Part shown: piece by piece, positions 16,900-26,117 of the stretch
Numbering within the stretch: the stretch's first letter is position 1
Layout: every line of letters starts with the position of its first letter
Assembly (NCBI GenBank): GCA_003427395.1
Contig: BFEA01000030.1
Span: 3,028,636-3,056,675 of the forward strand
Source of the DNA: Chara braunii
Lineage: Eukaryota; Streptophyta; Charophyceae; Charales; Characeae
Direction: 5' to 3'
DNA length: 28,040 bases
The notes under the pieces: generated by a model
What the model was told of the DNA's origin: nothing
The model's database searches: none
What the model saw: the letters and a program-made list of their open reading frames with translations, nothing else
Position numbers and translations under genes: made by a program

Positions 16900-18300
16900 A
16901 TGTGTACTTGTTTTTTCAGTTGTCTAGTTTTTGTTGTGTCGGGGTGCTAATCCATTCATCGTTGATTGGAGGGCGTCCATTGGCGGTCATAGAAACCCTA
17001 AGAATTCTTACAGGGGTCTCTAAGGGCATCCATTTCATTCTTGGTGACTCAGGGGGGGGTCCCCCCTGATAATGATTCCACTATACTTGAGTTTTGCTCC
17101 CCCAGTTAACTGTCATGTCGAAAACCTTTGCAAACTTTTCCATCATTTGTTGGATTTCCTCCATGTTGTTGTGAGTAGCCTCCGCCAGGATGGTGAGGTA
17201 ATCCGCAAAAAGGGAGCAAACCGGGATTGCCTCCTCAGGGATGTGTGTAACTCGGATTCTGGTAATGTTTTTGTTTGCCCGGAGGTTGGCGGTAAGTGCT
17301 TCCATGATGACAAAAAAAAAAGGGGGTCAATTGGGTCCCCCTGGCGGACCGAACGTTCCAGACGTAGGGGTGGTGTCATGCACCCATTAACTTGAACGCA
17401 GGTGGTGACATTCTGGTGTAGGATCCGAACCCAGCGTCTGAAGTCTAGTCAAAAATTCATTTTTTCCAGGCATTATCTAAGAACAGTCAGTCTACGTGAT
17501 CGTAAGCTCTTTCAAAATCGATAAAGATCAATGCTGCGTTCTGACGAGAATGTCTAGTGAGTTGGAGAATCTCATGGATTAAAAGGATATTCTCTTGAAT
17601 GTTTCTGTTTTCCATAAAGTCGGTCTGAGAGGGATGAATGATGTCGTCCATTACCGGGATCATTCTATTAGCTAAGGCTTTTGACAACATTTTGTATATT
17701 ACTGTGAGAAGTGTGATAGGGCGGTAGTTTCTAATATTCATTTTATCCCCCTTTTTATATAGGAGGGTTGATACTCCTTGCCCCACCCTTTCGCCCATCT
17801 CACCCGTAGTCCATACCTCTCTATAGAAGTCCATAATGTCCTGACTTAGGAAGTCTCACGTAGTTTCCAAAAATTCCTTGGGGAAGCCATCAATCCCTGA
17901 TGCTTTTTCCTCCTTCATCTGCAGGAGGGCGGTCCAGATTTCCTGTTTGGAGATTGGGGCCTCTAAAGAGTCACGCTGTCTAGGGTTCAATGACTTGTTC
18001 ATTGGTTCCAAGAATTCTTTTAGTTGACGATCGTGGTTCTGTGAGTCTGATTTGTCAATGTGCGTGGTGAAAAAGTCTTTGTGGAAGTCATAAGTTATCT
18101 TGGCGCACCTTGTGGTGGAAACGGCCGGATCTGATTCCAAGGCTTGTGGTTCATAGAGCGCCTCGATCGTCGTTCTTTTGAAACGAGGTCTGGATAGGCC
18201 GAAAAAATGAGTGTCCATTACTCCTTCAATTGAGAGTCTAGATAACCTTGTCTTTATTTGGGTTCCTTGCCAATGATACTGTGCATGTTCCAAGAGTTGA
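16900..18300 (-). pseudogene. LINE ORF2 reverse transcriptase domain, catalytic motif altered
   Basis: The palm and finger motifs are readable: ALLQMKEEKASGIDGFPKEF (about 17930-17870), NYRPITLLTVIYKMLSK (about 17735-17685), motif A IDFERAYDHVD (about 17520-17487), motif B RSVRQGDPIDPLFF (about 17355-17315), and motif C as FADYLTILAE (about 17210-17180). Active LINE enzymes have F/YADD at motif C. Here the second Asp is Tyr, a GAC to TAC change, which would abolish metal binding. Motifs A, B and C fall in three different frames. The N-terminal stretch 18293-17856 carries the usual linker with KSLNPRQRDSLEAPISKQEI. Confidence 0.93.
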
Positions 18301-18639
18301 GCTTTTAGATCTAGTATTTGAGATTGTAATTCGTCAGAAACTGATTCCTGCCTTTGCGAAAATTGTTTCTATTTGGCGTTTATGAGACTTTGCATTATCG
18401 TGATTTCCTGTTGGTATCGTTGTGCAGCTATATGTTTAGAATATGCATTACATTTCTTTGCCAAAAGGAACAGACCGTTGTTAAACAATGCGATTTGAGA
18501 ATCTCTTGGGAGTTGTGGTCCTTCCAGAAGTTCCAAACCTGTTGAAGATGTTTCTGGAAGGATTTAAAATGAAGCAGAGAAGTGTTGAGTTTATAGTAAC
18601 TAGCCCCCTGATCTGGTCGTTTTCGGAAGGTCATGACTG

Positions 18640-19375
18640 TCATACACATCCTGTGGTCCAGGCCGGGGTGTGGGCTGATCGACAGTAATGCTGCCAAGGT
18701 AAGTCCTCCACTCAAGTCCTCTGATGCCAATTAGATCGATTCTCGATCTTGACAGTCTGTCGGGATTATTGTTTCGCAAACAAGTAAAGACTTTTTCGGT
18801 CGGGTGACTGCGCTTGAAGATATCAAAAAGTGAGGGGGGCGCACAAATCCCTCAGCATCCCATCATCCTCCTCTGCGTTGTGAGCAGTAGGAGGAGGGAT
18901 TCTCCAACGATCCAGCCATCTGTGTGGCGTGGCATTGAAGTCCCCTACTATGATTAGCGGAGCCTCAGGGATAGGGATCGTTTCGATCTTTTCAAAAAAA
19001 AAAAACTTCTTTCCCGGGGAGTGTTGGGAGCGTAGATGGATATAATGCATACTATTTATAACTCTAACATGCCTAGTACCTTAACCCATCTTCCTTCCGC
19101 CTTATCCTGTTCCCAGCTGACAACCTCGAAGTGTGATTCGGGCGGAATCCATATAGCCACTTCTACACTCCCTAGAGTAGGGGCAAAGCTTGGTATTTTT
19201 GAAAGGGTCAAACTTGCTTGTGTGCCCTGTGATGTTCTGGTAAGTCCATTAAGTGAGTTTCCTGTATGCAAATTATGTCTGGCCATGTTTTTCCCCCCAC
19301 CCTCCGCATTAAGTCTCACAACGCATTATTTTTTTTCGGGTTGCGGGATGCTAGACCGTTTACATTAATCGATCA
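18640..19375 (-). pseudogene. LINE ORF2 endonuclease (EEP/APE-like) domain
   Basis: Diagnostic blocks appear in order on the minus strand: INVNGLASRNPKKN (about 19370-19330), WPDIICIQETHL (about 19283-19248, the metal-binding Glu motif), ISIYAPNTP (about 19045-19019), LIIVGDFNATP (about 18960-18928, the catalytic Asp/Asn motif), and GLDHRMCMTV near 18650, equivalent to the terminal SDH motif with Ser changed to Leu. This enzyme nicks target DNA to prime reverse transcription. The blocks are in different frames, an in-frame stop follows NNAL, and a run of 12 A (18995-19006) in the coding region probably caused a slippage frameshift. Confidence 0.9.
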
Positions 19376-19472
19376 AATATTTAGGTCTGCCTGCTAAAGA
19401 GTGTGTTTCCAACTTTGGTTCTTACCATACACCACTTCCACCCAGTCCATTTGAACAATGTGTTTCCTCCCA

Positions 19473-20640
19473 CTATTTGGCTCGGGATGGTGACCAATCC
19501 TGTGCGTCCCAGTCCACTCCCCTGTTAAAAATATTCTTCCTTAGAATTGTGCATATACAGGTGAGTAGGTCGTCCGTTGACCAAATATTGTTAGGCTTTA
19601 TTTTTAGTTGTTGGGTGTCCAGAAGCAAGTTGTGTGTGAGCCATTGCAGCCCTGCTTCTTTATTGTCTTCAAATCTTACGTGTAAATCTTTATGGGCCAT
19701 CTTTAGGTTTTTCGAAGCTACACTGATGGTAGCCATTGCTCCTGGCTCGTATTGGTTTGTGATAAAATTTGTGACCTCTTGGATTTGCAGTATCCCCTCC
19801 CTTTTCATGTGTCACCCGTGCAACGTCATCCCTCCGTAGGATGGGGCGTATGAGTCCTCTGAGTTAACCGGTGACATACCCAGTTCCCATTTTCTGGTCT
19901 TCCTTCTGATGGGGAGTACCAACACTTTGTCCCCTTTCGGAAGACTTTGGTGGTACAATCCCTTCTCAATGAGATGACGTATTTTCGTTTGGAGAGTCTT
20001 ATTTCCTTTGTCTTCCTTGCCTCCTCATCCTTCCCTTGTTTGATTATTTCTATGTGCGTTGTCTTGTCAGAAGGGAGGGGTTTGTTTGTGTCCTCTGGCA
20101 AATCAGCTATCTTGTCTGCCCGATCTGATGCTTCAGGCTGGTCGGGTGTCTTGGCCGTTTCAGGGGGCTGGAACTTTTGGTGTACAATGTTTCAGACTCT
20201 ATACAAAACTGATTGCCAATCGAGACTCGGGGATAGGCCTTGCCCCAGGGCTTGTTTTAGGCTAGGGCTTTCGTCTAGTAAGGAGAACAGTTGTACGTAA
20301 GCCTCGTCCCAGTATGCCTCCGATTGGCCTGTATATAATGATTGAACTACAAATTGGAGATGACATGTCACGGTGCCGTACATGAGTGCAGTATTGGCTG
20401 TCATCATACGTATGAAAACAAAAACTCGCAGGGGCTATCCCTTCATCATCCTTGCGACAACCACATGCTCGCCGAATCTCAGGTGCGTCATCACAGAGCG
20501 GCATTGAGCTGGTTTCTTGGGTTTGGGGAGACGACTTACACCAACTCATCAGGAGGTTGAACCCTCGGTAACCTGCATAATCCCCTCCTAATGTTTTGAG
20601 TCCTAACCAAGCTTCAAACTCGGTTGCGGATTGGCGAGCA
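19473..20640 (-). pseudogene. LINE ORF1-like region
   Basis: From about 20640 the minus strand reads ATEFEAWLGLKTLGGDYAGY and EIRRACGCRKDDEGIAPASF, shifts frame near 20410 to TANTALMYGTVTCHLQFVVQ and SEAYWDEAYVQLFSLLDESP, crosses an in-frame TGA at about 20190-20192, and continues in the same frame into a basic, charged segment (PSDKTTHIEIIKQGKDEEAR). A further segment (19808-19473) includes WSTDDLLTCICTILRKNIFN. I recognise no zinc knuckle or RRM. Position and basic character suggest the RNA-binding ORF1 product, or the linker to ORF2, of the LINE. Confidence 0.55.
20545..20564. repeat. 20-bp direct repeat, copy 1
   Basis: CTCATCAGGAGGTTGAACCC is identical to 21121-21140. Here it lies in the ORF1-like region of the LINE (minus GFNLLMS). 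At 21.1 kb it forms most of a hairpin loop. Confidence 0.8.
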
Positions 20641-20678
20641 TAGAAAAGCATGCAATGCACATAGACAAGGCAACATAT

Positions 20679-20782
20679 AGCACAGTAAAGCAAGCAGACG
20701 GCAAGGCAGGCGGGTGGGCGGGCGGTACAAGCACAATAAAGCAGGCAGACGGCAAGGCACGCGGGCGGGTGGGCGGGCACCG
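20679..20782. repeat. Minisatellite, 51-bp unit, two copies
   Basis: Units begin AGCACAGTAAAGCAAGCAGA at 20679 and AGCACAATAAAGCAGGCAGA at 20730. Both continue CGGCAAGGCA then CGGG(T/C)GGG. On the minus strand it reads as a repeated Cys/Leu/Pro/Ala peptide (PPACLAVCLLYCA), a by-product of the repeat. Confidence 0.85.
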
Positions 20783-21000
20783 GGTGGTACTAGAGGGTAC
20801 ATATTAACAAGGCAATAAGGCAGCAAGGCAAGGCAAGCAAAGGACAGTGAGGAAAAGTAAGCCAAGCAGTAGGGCAACACGGCGAGTTGCAAGGTACGCT
20901 GGAAGGCAGTGAGGCAAAAAGGCAGCAAGGCAACCGAGAGAACAACGCAGTGAGGAAAGCCATGAAGCAGCACAACGTAGCAAAGCAACATGGTGTCAGG
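20783..21000. repeat. Degenerate GCAAGGC-type purine-rich repeats
   Basis: Words like GGCAAGGCA, GCAAAGG, GGCAGCAAGGC and AAGCCAAGCAG recur irregularly after the 51-bp minisatellite, apparently its decayed extension. Confidence 0.5.
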
Positions 21001-21107
21001 CGGCTCCATAATATTAATATGATTTTTAATGTGTGTGTGTGTTGTCATGTTTGCTATACACAACTCCACAGAAACAAACTGCATACCTGTGCCAGACTCC
21101 TTCCCTC

Positions 21108-21150
21108 AGACTGTCGTCGGCTCATCAGGAGGTTGAACCCCGACAGTCTG
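21108..21150. repeat. Hairpin enclosing the 20-bp repeat
   Basis: CAGACTGTCG (21108-21117) pairs with CGACAGTCTG (21141-21150), and the 20-bp repeat copy 2 (21121-21140) makes up most of the loop. A further partial arm, AGACTGTCGG, lies at about 21261-21270. Confidence 0.75.
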
Positions 21151-21340
21151 CCCACAATGCATTTGACTGATGGATAAGGACTCACCACATCGCCCACAGT
21201 TAGCAATACCCCTGAGAGAAAAGTGGTCGACTTTGTTCAAACCAACCCTGCAATCCTAGCAGACTGTCGGTCCAAACGAGAATTGCAGCAAGTCTGAGAA
21301 AATACTCTGTCACAGCCAAGAGGAACAAGTGGAGAAATGA

Positions 21341-21421
21341 GGAGGAAGAAGAAGAAGAAGAAGAAGAAGAAGAAGAAGAAGCAAAAGAAGAAGAAGAAGA
21401 AGAAGAAGAAGAAGAAGAAGA
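21341..21421. repeat. GAA/AAG microsatellite
   Basis: About 80 bases of (GAA)n with one GCAAAAG interruption. It produces spurious homopolymeric frames on the minus strand (Ser, Phe or Leu runs). Confidence 0.97.
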
Positions 21422-21839
21422 CACTGGCACCAAACACTCCCATGTCTGGCCGTCCGATGTATAGCATTGTCATTTTCTAGGGCCTGAGATGGGACATAGG
21501 ACTGTTTTAGCAGATTCTTGATTGCTCTAAAAACTGGTAATACGGAGCCTAGGGTTGATAGGTCCGGTACTTGGACGAGCCAACCACCAGGGTCTTCGCC
21601 AACAAGACTACTAAAGAGGTCCGGCGAGCAGGAGGCCAAAATGCGTCGAGTCAAGCGCCTTGTGCTACGAGATTTCGTCAGCAGTTCCTGGGGACGTTCT
21701 TCACGAAGATTTCCTGATTTTTGTCCTCATGTTGGTACTCGGGATTTTCGTTTACATTGAATATCCTACTTTGGTTACGATCTTGGCGGGGCTTGTCTGG
21801 TATTTAGTCGTGTCGAGAGTCTTGTCATATTTCTTCTTC

Positions 21840-21843
<4 letters not shown>

Positions 21844-21902
<59 letters not shown>
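21844..21902. repeat. CT microsatellite
   Basis: An almost pure (CT)n tract of about 58 bases, the source of alternating Ser-Leu or Arg-Glu frames. Confidence 0.97.
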
Positions 21903-22017
21903 TTTTCTCTCGCTACTTGGTCCAAGGGATTGTACACTCGATATTGCATGATTCACGTTTGTGTGATGCTGCAAGTCTCATGTCTGACTATCCACTTGGC
22001 ATGCGTAACGACCCATC

Positions 22018-22055
22018 ATTTATTATTATTATTATTATTATTATCATTATTATTT
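22018..22055. repeat. ATT microsatellite
   Basis: (ATT)n with one ATC interruption. Confidence 0.95.
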
Positions 22056-22199
22056 CTTTTATTTTTATTTCTTTAACCGCGTCCGTTGCCCAAGGCTGAT
22101 ATTACCAATAATAAGATTGAGGCCGGGGTCCTCACAGTCTGCCCGGAGTGATCAAACCAAAACTGTTGAGAACCGGGCTCAGCGTCCCTCAAATGGTTA

Positions 22200-22690
22200 T
22201 GATGATGACCATGATGATACTGATGATACCATAGATAATGATGCTAATGAGAATGATAACTCAAATATATCAAAAAATATATAAGATTATGCTATATCAG
22301 CTATTTTGGCCTCCTAATCCCAATACAACTCCTAGCCCTCCCTGTACCAGGACACTGTACCTCAGAGACAAAACCAACCTAACCAACATCAACCATAGTT
22401 GATCTCTTCTCGCCTCCTTGTAACCCCCCCCCGGTTCACCACGGGAATGCCTTCCACCCTCAACAAACCCCAGATCTCTCTACAAAGCCTCACACTTCTG
22501 CTATTTACAGGTTACAGGGCAACGCCCCAGCTCCGGCCAGCGTCGTTTTGGCATCGGCAAACCAAGGGCACAAAGCAGAGCAACTCAGAAGATATCAGTC
22601 CAGGTTCAACCATCTCCGAAGTCCTATATCCCGAATGTGGAAGAATACTAGATGCAACCAAAATTTCAAAACACCAAAAAGCTTAGTATA
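22200..22690. repeat. Tandem unit of about 500 bp, copy 1 (without insertion)
   Basis: The unit starts with a GAT-rich microsatellite (22199-22260), then an AT-rich part, then about 320 bases that match copy 2 throughout (CCTCCCTG.ACCAGGACA, CAGATCTCTCTACAA, AGGTTACA.GGCAACGCCCCA, AGATATCAGTCCAG), and ends before the next GAT tract. It provides the empty site for the transposon in copy 2: GCAACTCAGAAGATATCAG stands where copy 2 has TAACTAT-insertion-CTATGTAGATATCAG. Confidence 0.85.
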
Positions 22691-23217
22691 ACAATAATCA
22701 GATGATGATACTAATGATGTGATGATGATGATGATGATGATCATGATGATGATGAATATGATGATAATGATGATACTGATGATAATGAATATGATGATTA
22801 GTATATAGAAGTTATAACAACATTTCTGGTTTCCTAATCTCCGAACCCTCCCTGAACCAGGACATTACATCTCAGAGACAATACCCTCCTAACCAATGTC
22901 TACCATAGCTGACCTGTTCTCGCCACCTAGACTATCTTTGGCTCCATAGGTTGTCAAGGCAGCGCCCCCGGTTCGCCACTGGATTGCCTTCCTCCCTCGG
23001 CAAATCCCCAGATCTCTCTACAATGTCTCACACTCCTGCTAATTGCAGGTTACAAGGCAACGCCCCAACTCCGACCCGCGTCGTTCTGGCATCGCCAAAC
23101 CAGGGGCAAAGACAAAGTAACTATAACAGCCATTTCGTCAAAACGGACATATTATATTTTTTGAACAAAATCAAAACTGACTTTTTTGCTAAAATCCGGT
23201 CGAAAGTTTTTGCTCCT

Positions 23218-23358
23218 GGGGTCCGGCGTTCCCAAAACGCCGGACCCCCTACATGTATCTGGTCTATGGTTGAGACCAGATACAAAAAAATAATAATAAT
23301 TAAAAAAAATTGTATCTGGTCTCAACCATAGACCAGATACATGTAGGGGGTCCGACGT
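23218..23358. repeat. Two adjacent hairpins inside the transposon
   Basis: Hairpin 1: GGGGTCCGGCGTT (23218-23230), loop CCCAA, AACGCCGGACCCC (23236-23248), perfect. Hairpin 2: arms of about 47 bases (23238-23284 and 23311-23358) with one obvious mismatch and an AT-only loop. Each arm is itself nearly palindromic (TATCTGGTCT ... AGACCAGATA). The two hairpins share bases 23238-23248, so they are alternative folds. Confidence 0.88.
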
Positions 23359-23470
23359 TTTTTTTGTTTGCCAAACATTTTCCAAGATTTGTCGACAAGT
23401 TTTAAATTTTGATACACGCATTTTATTTATCTCCGTTTTTTTTTCATCAAATCGCAATTGCGGATAACGG

Positions 23471-23531
23471 GAATCGAACCCATATCCCCTACTTTGGTGA
23501 TCGTTTCCCCCAAGTTGGGGGCAATGCAATT
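23471..23531 (-). other. tRNA-like 3' half (weak)
   Basis: On the minus strand ATGGG TTCGATT CCCGT forms a T-arm-like stem-loop containing the Pol III B-box-like GGTTCGATTCC, followed by TATCCG, as at the end of a tRNA acceptor. I find no matching 5' acceptor strand or D-arm upstream, so it is not a complete tRNA. It could be a tRNA-derived fragment inside the transposon or chance. Confidence 0.3.
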
Positions 23532-24257
23532 TAAGTAAGAAAAACGGACTACTTTCTTGACTTTAATTAACAGCAAAATAACAACAATTATGTTTGAATT
23601 TCAATGTTGTTATTTGTTTCTTTGATGGCTGGAAGTTCTTCAAAGGTATGAAAAGCTGGAGGACTTTGTACCATCCATTCAAGTGTAGTTGAATTCTCCG
23701 TAACGACTGATTCACAATTTCTTTTCAACTTTCAAAAGTTGTTAATCGAACCTTCTGGTTCTATCTGTTGTGATGAGAATGATGTGTCTGACTGGCCATC
23801 GAACTTCAGTGTTCGAACTAATTCCATTTTTCCTCTCGTCGAAGAGTTGTCCATAGTGACACGTCGAACGTCTAGATTATGCTCAGGCACAAGCATCTAC
23901 TCCTTATGGAATCTTAGGTGTCAAGGTGTGGGTCTCATATTCATAAAATCAACCAAAACACATATGCTATATCCAAAACGTACAAAATTTCATAAATATC
24001 AGAAAGGAAGAAGCAAAGGCTCCCACGCGGCGGCACAACTTTGCGTTTTGGGAACGCCGGACCCCCAGGAGCAAAAAATTCCGATCGGATTTTGGCAAAA
24101 AAAGTCAGTTTTGATTTCGTTAAAAAAATATAATATGTCCGTTTTGACGAAATGGCTGTTCTATGTAGATATCAGTCCAGATTCGACCATCTCTAATTAA
24201 GGAAGGAGGCCATAAACAACCGAGAATTACAGCACACCAGAAAGCATGATATAACAT

Positions 24258-24300
24258 GGATGATGATGATGATGATGATGATTTTGATGATGAGATGATT
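24258..24300. repeat. GAT microsatellite
   Basis: (GAT)n tract closing the second tandem unit. Confidence 0.9.
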
Positions 24301-24650
24301 CAGAAAAAATCCCCTCTCTCCCTTCCTTCCTCCATTCTCTCCATTACCCTATCTATCTCTTTACCCTAATCTGCCCCTGTTGGGATTTGATGCCCAGCCC
24401 CAGAAAAAAAGTATTCCTCACAATCTGCCCGTACCCCCTCCAGGATTTCACCACCCGCCTAATGAAACCCCTGCGGGGCTGGGCTCTCCCCCTCCCCTTT
24501 ACCAAAATGTCATTCGCTTGGATTTTGTTGATGACGAAGGATAGCACCCTGAAGATAATGATAATGCGGATGATGCTGACGACCCACTCACCTACTGATG
24601 CGAAAGGCGAACGATGCCTTGAAGAGCAAACTGTACTGATAACAAACTAA
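24301..24650. other. Spacer between GAT tracts
   Basis: A pyrimidine-rich start (TCCCTTCCTTCC), then mixed sequence. The two short overlapping frames on opposite strands (24353-24547, 24387-24650) show no recognisable domain. Confidence 0.3.
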
Positions 24651-24765
24651 TAATAATGATACTAATCATCATCATAATGATGATGATAATGATGTTGCTG
24701 ATGTTGATAATGATGATGATGATGATGATAATGATGAAGACACACCAATGATGATGCTCATAATA

Positions 24766-24801
<36 letters not shown>

Positions 24802-24927
24802 CTGATGATGTTGATGATGATAACGATGAAGACACACCAATGATGATGCTCATAATAATGATGATGATGATAATGATGTCAGTAATGTTGATGATGATGA
24901 TGAAGATGATGGTGATGATGATGATAC

Positions 24928-24961
<34 letters not shown>

Positions 24962-25079
24962 ATAATGATGATGAAGATGATGATGACGCACCAACGAAGA
25001 TGCTCATAATGATGATGATGATGATGATATGTCAGTAATGCTGCTGATGATGATGAAGATGATGATGATGATGATACTA

Positions 25080-25114
<35 letters not shown>

Positions 25115-25200
25115 ATGATGATGATGAAGATGATGATGAAGATGATGATGACGCACTTATGAAGATGCTCATAATGATGATGGTGATGTCAGTAATGCTG
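24650..25200. repeat. GAT-based higher-order array
   Basis: About 550 bases of GAT/AAT triplets organised into larger units by the marker GA(A/C)G(A/C)ACACCAATGATGAT / GACGCACCAACGAAGATG followed by GCTCATAATAATGATG. The marker appears at about 24737, 24829, 24986 and 25149, and GATGTCAGTAATG follows in three of the units. This is a microsatellite amplified in blocks. All frames across it (Asp, His, Ile, Ser or Met runs) are spurious. Confidence 0.9.
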
Positions 25201-25584
25201 CTACTACTGCAGATGATGATTACCGTCATTATCCCCACATTATGAAAAATGTCGATGATGATCATGATGAAGATTACCGCCGTTGGCAACCCAGTACGAG
25301 GGAAGGCCGACGACAAATCCACCAGGACACTGAAACTGAAAGCTGGCGAGAATCGAAAAGAACGTCCCACCCCATGAAGCAAAGTATCCTCAGTCACACT
25401 GAGGTTTCCAACGCCTGAAGGTTCGCGCCACGAAGCAGAAGCACCAACCCCCCTTCTCTACCTGCGCCAGCCTGTGACGCCAGGAGATCCACACGAAACA
25501 GAACAAAAGACCATCGCCTCTCCCTCCTCTCTGTCAAGTAGAGACGCCACCATCCCTGTTGTAGAGTAGCAGTCGCGCCCTAGC

Positions 25585-25700
25585 GCTGCTCCACCCGGCA
25601 GCGCACCGCCCACTAGCAGTATTCCACCTAGCAGCGCACCGCCTGCTAGCGGCACTCCACCTGGCAGCGCACCGCCCGCTAGCAGCGCTCCACCTGGCAC
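25585..25700 (+). repeat. 33-bp minisatellite encoding an 11-residue Pro/Ala/Ser repeat
   Basis: CTCCACC(T/C)GGCAGCGCACCG units start at 25589, 25622, 25655 and 25688, an exact 33-base period. In the plus frame that opens after a TAG at 25567-25569 and closes at TAG 25750-25752, it reads as SAPPASS and PPGSAPP repeats with no ATG. On the minus strand it reads as a Gly/Ala/Leu repeat. The codon-multiple period could be a coding relic of a Pro-rich wall-type protein, or coincidence. Confidence 0.85.
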
Positions 25701-25776
25701 ACGCATCGGTACACTACCACGTCGCCCACTCACTGCACACGTTCCGCCATAGCTTGCTTGGCGCCGGTGCTGCTCC

Positions 25777-25803
25777 CCCGGTAGCACAGCGCCGGCACCG
25801 CGT
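25777..25803. repeat. GC-rich direct/inverted words
   Basis: GCCGGTGCTGCTCC and CAGCGCCGGCACCG form short inverted matches around 25764-25801 next to the minisatellite. They could form a weak hairpin. Confidence 0.35.
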
Positions 25804-26117
25804 CAACATTAACGAGATGTTTTTTTTTTACCCCCTTTTGAAACCACCAGTACTTGGCCCAGCTATGCAAGCCGACCCTCAGGCGACCAGTAAGCCGAGC
25901 CTGCCGAGCCTGCCGAGCCTGGGGGTACCAGTAGCTGGGCGGACCGAACCTTAGGGAACTGCATTTGAAAAAAGAAAAAAAGAAAAAAAGAAAAGGAAAC
26001 AAGGCTGGGGACGTGAATGCAGTTGGATGCATTCTCCCAAGTGCTACTGTGAACATGCCTTTCGCGAGGGTGTATGAGCCCCGTACCCTGTAAACCGAAT
26101 CTATAAAGAACAAGTGT

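Larger units (their letters stand above)
14952..20640 (-). mobile_element. Near-full-length, inactivated LINE (non-LTR retrotransposon)
   Basis: Read on the minus strand from high to low coordinates the order is an ORF1-like region (about 20640-19826 and on to 19473), an apurinic-type endonuclease (about 19375-18640), a reverse transcriptase (about 18300-16900), and a thumb/zf-RVT-like C-terminal part (about 16870-14952). This order and the Cys/His box match L1-type LINEs of plants. The reading moves between all three minus frames many times and meets in-frame stops, so no product can be made. There are no long terminal repeats. The 5' end is not defined: the sequence before 20640 runs into minisatellite. 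The 3' end may be the poly-T at 14392-14415. Confidence 0.93.
23121..24164. mobile_element. 1,036-bp terminal-inverted-repeat DNA transposon with 4-bp CTAT target duplication
   Basis: The element body is 23125-24160. The left terminus begins AACAGCCATTTCGTCAAAAC. The reverse complement closes the right end, and the inverted repeats extend about 115 bases (23125-23239 and 24044-24160) with few mismatches. CTAT stands directly outside both ends (23121-23124 and 24161-24164). The sister tandem unit at about 22585-22600 shows the same sequence uninterrupted. The interior has no transposase: one 153-codon frame (23739-24200) is unrecognised and runs through the right terminus. It is therefore a non-autonomous element. 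The superfamily is not assigned. Confidence 0.88.
22691..24257. repeat. Tandem unit of about 500 bp, copy 2, split by a 1,036-bp transposon
   Basis: Again begins with GAT repeats (22700-22800) and matches copy 1 from about 22826 to 23124. After the inserted element it resumes at 24165 (GTAGATATCAGTCCAG, CGACCATCTC, ACACCAGAAAGC, ATATAACA) and runs into the next GAT tract. Without the insertion its length is close to that of copy 1. Copy 2 also has about 30 extra bases near 22930-22960. Confidence 0.85.

Noticed and set aside
17050-17069. GGGGGGG-TCCCCCC palindrome as a regulatory element
   Set aside because: It lies inside the LINE reverse-transcriptase region and is short. No independent support.
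14539-20640. LTR retrotransposon instead of a LINE
   Set aside because: There are no long terminal repeats, integrase, protease or RNase H blocks. The endonuclease precedes the RT and the C-terminus has a zf-RVT-like box, as in LINEs.
21200-22076. Frames of Ser/Phe/Leu or Arg-Glu runs
   Set aside because: Produced by the GAA, CT and ATT microsatellites.
24592-25397. Long frames of Asp, His, Ile, Ser or Met runs on the minus strand
   Set aside because: They are translations of GAT/ATC triplet repeats in different frames, with no non-repetitive coding part.
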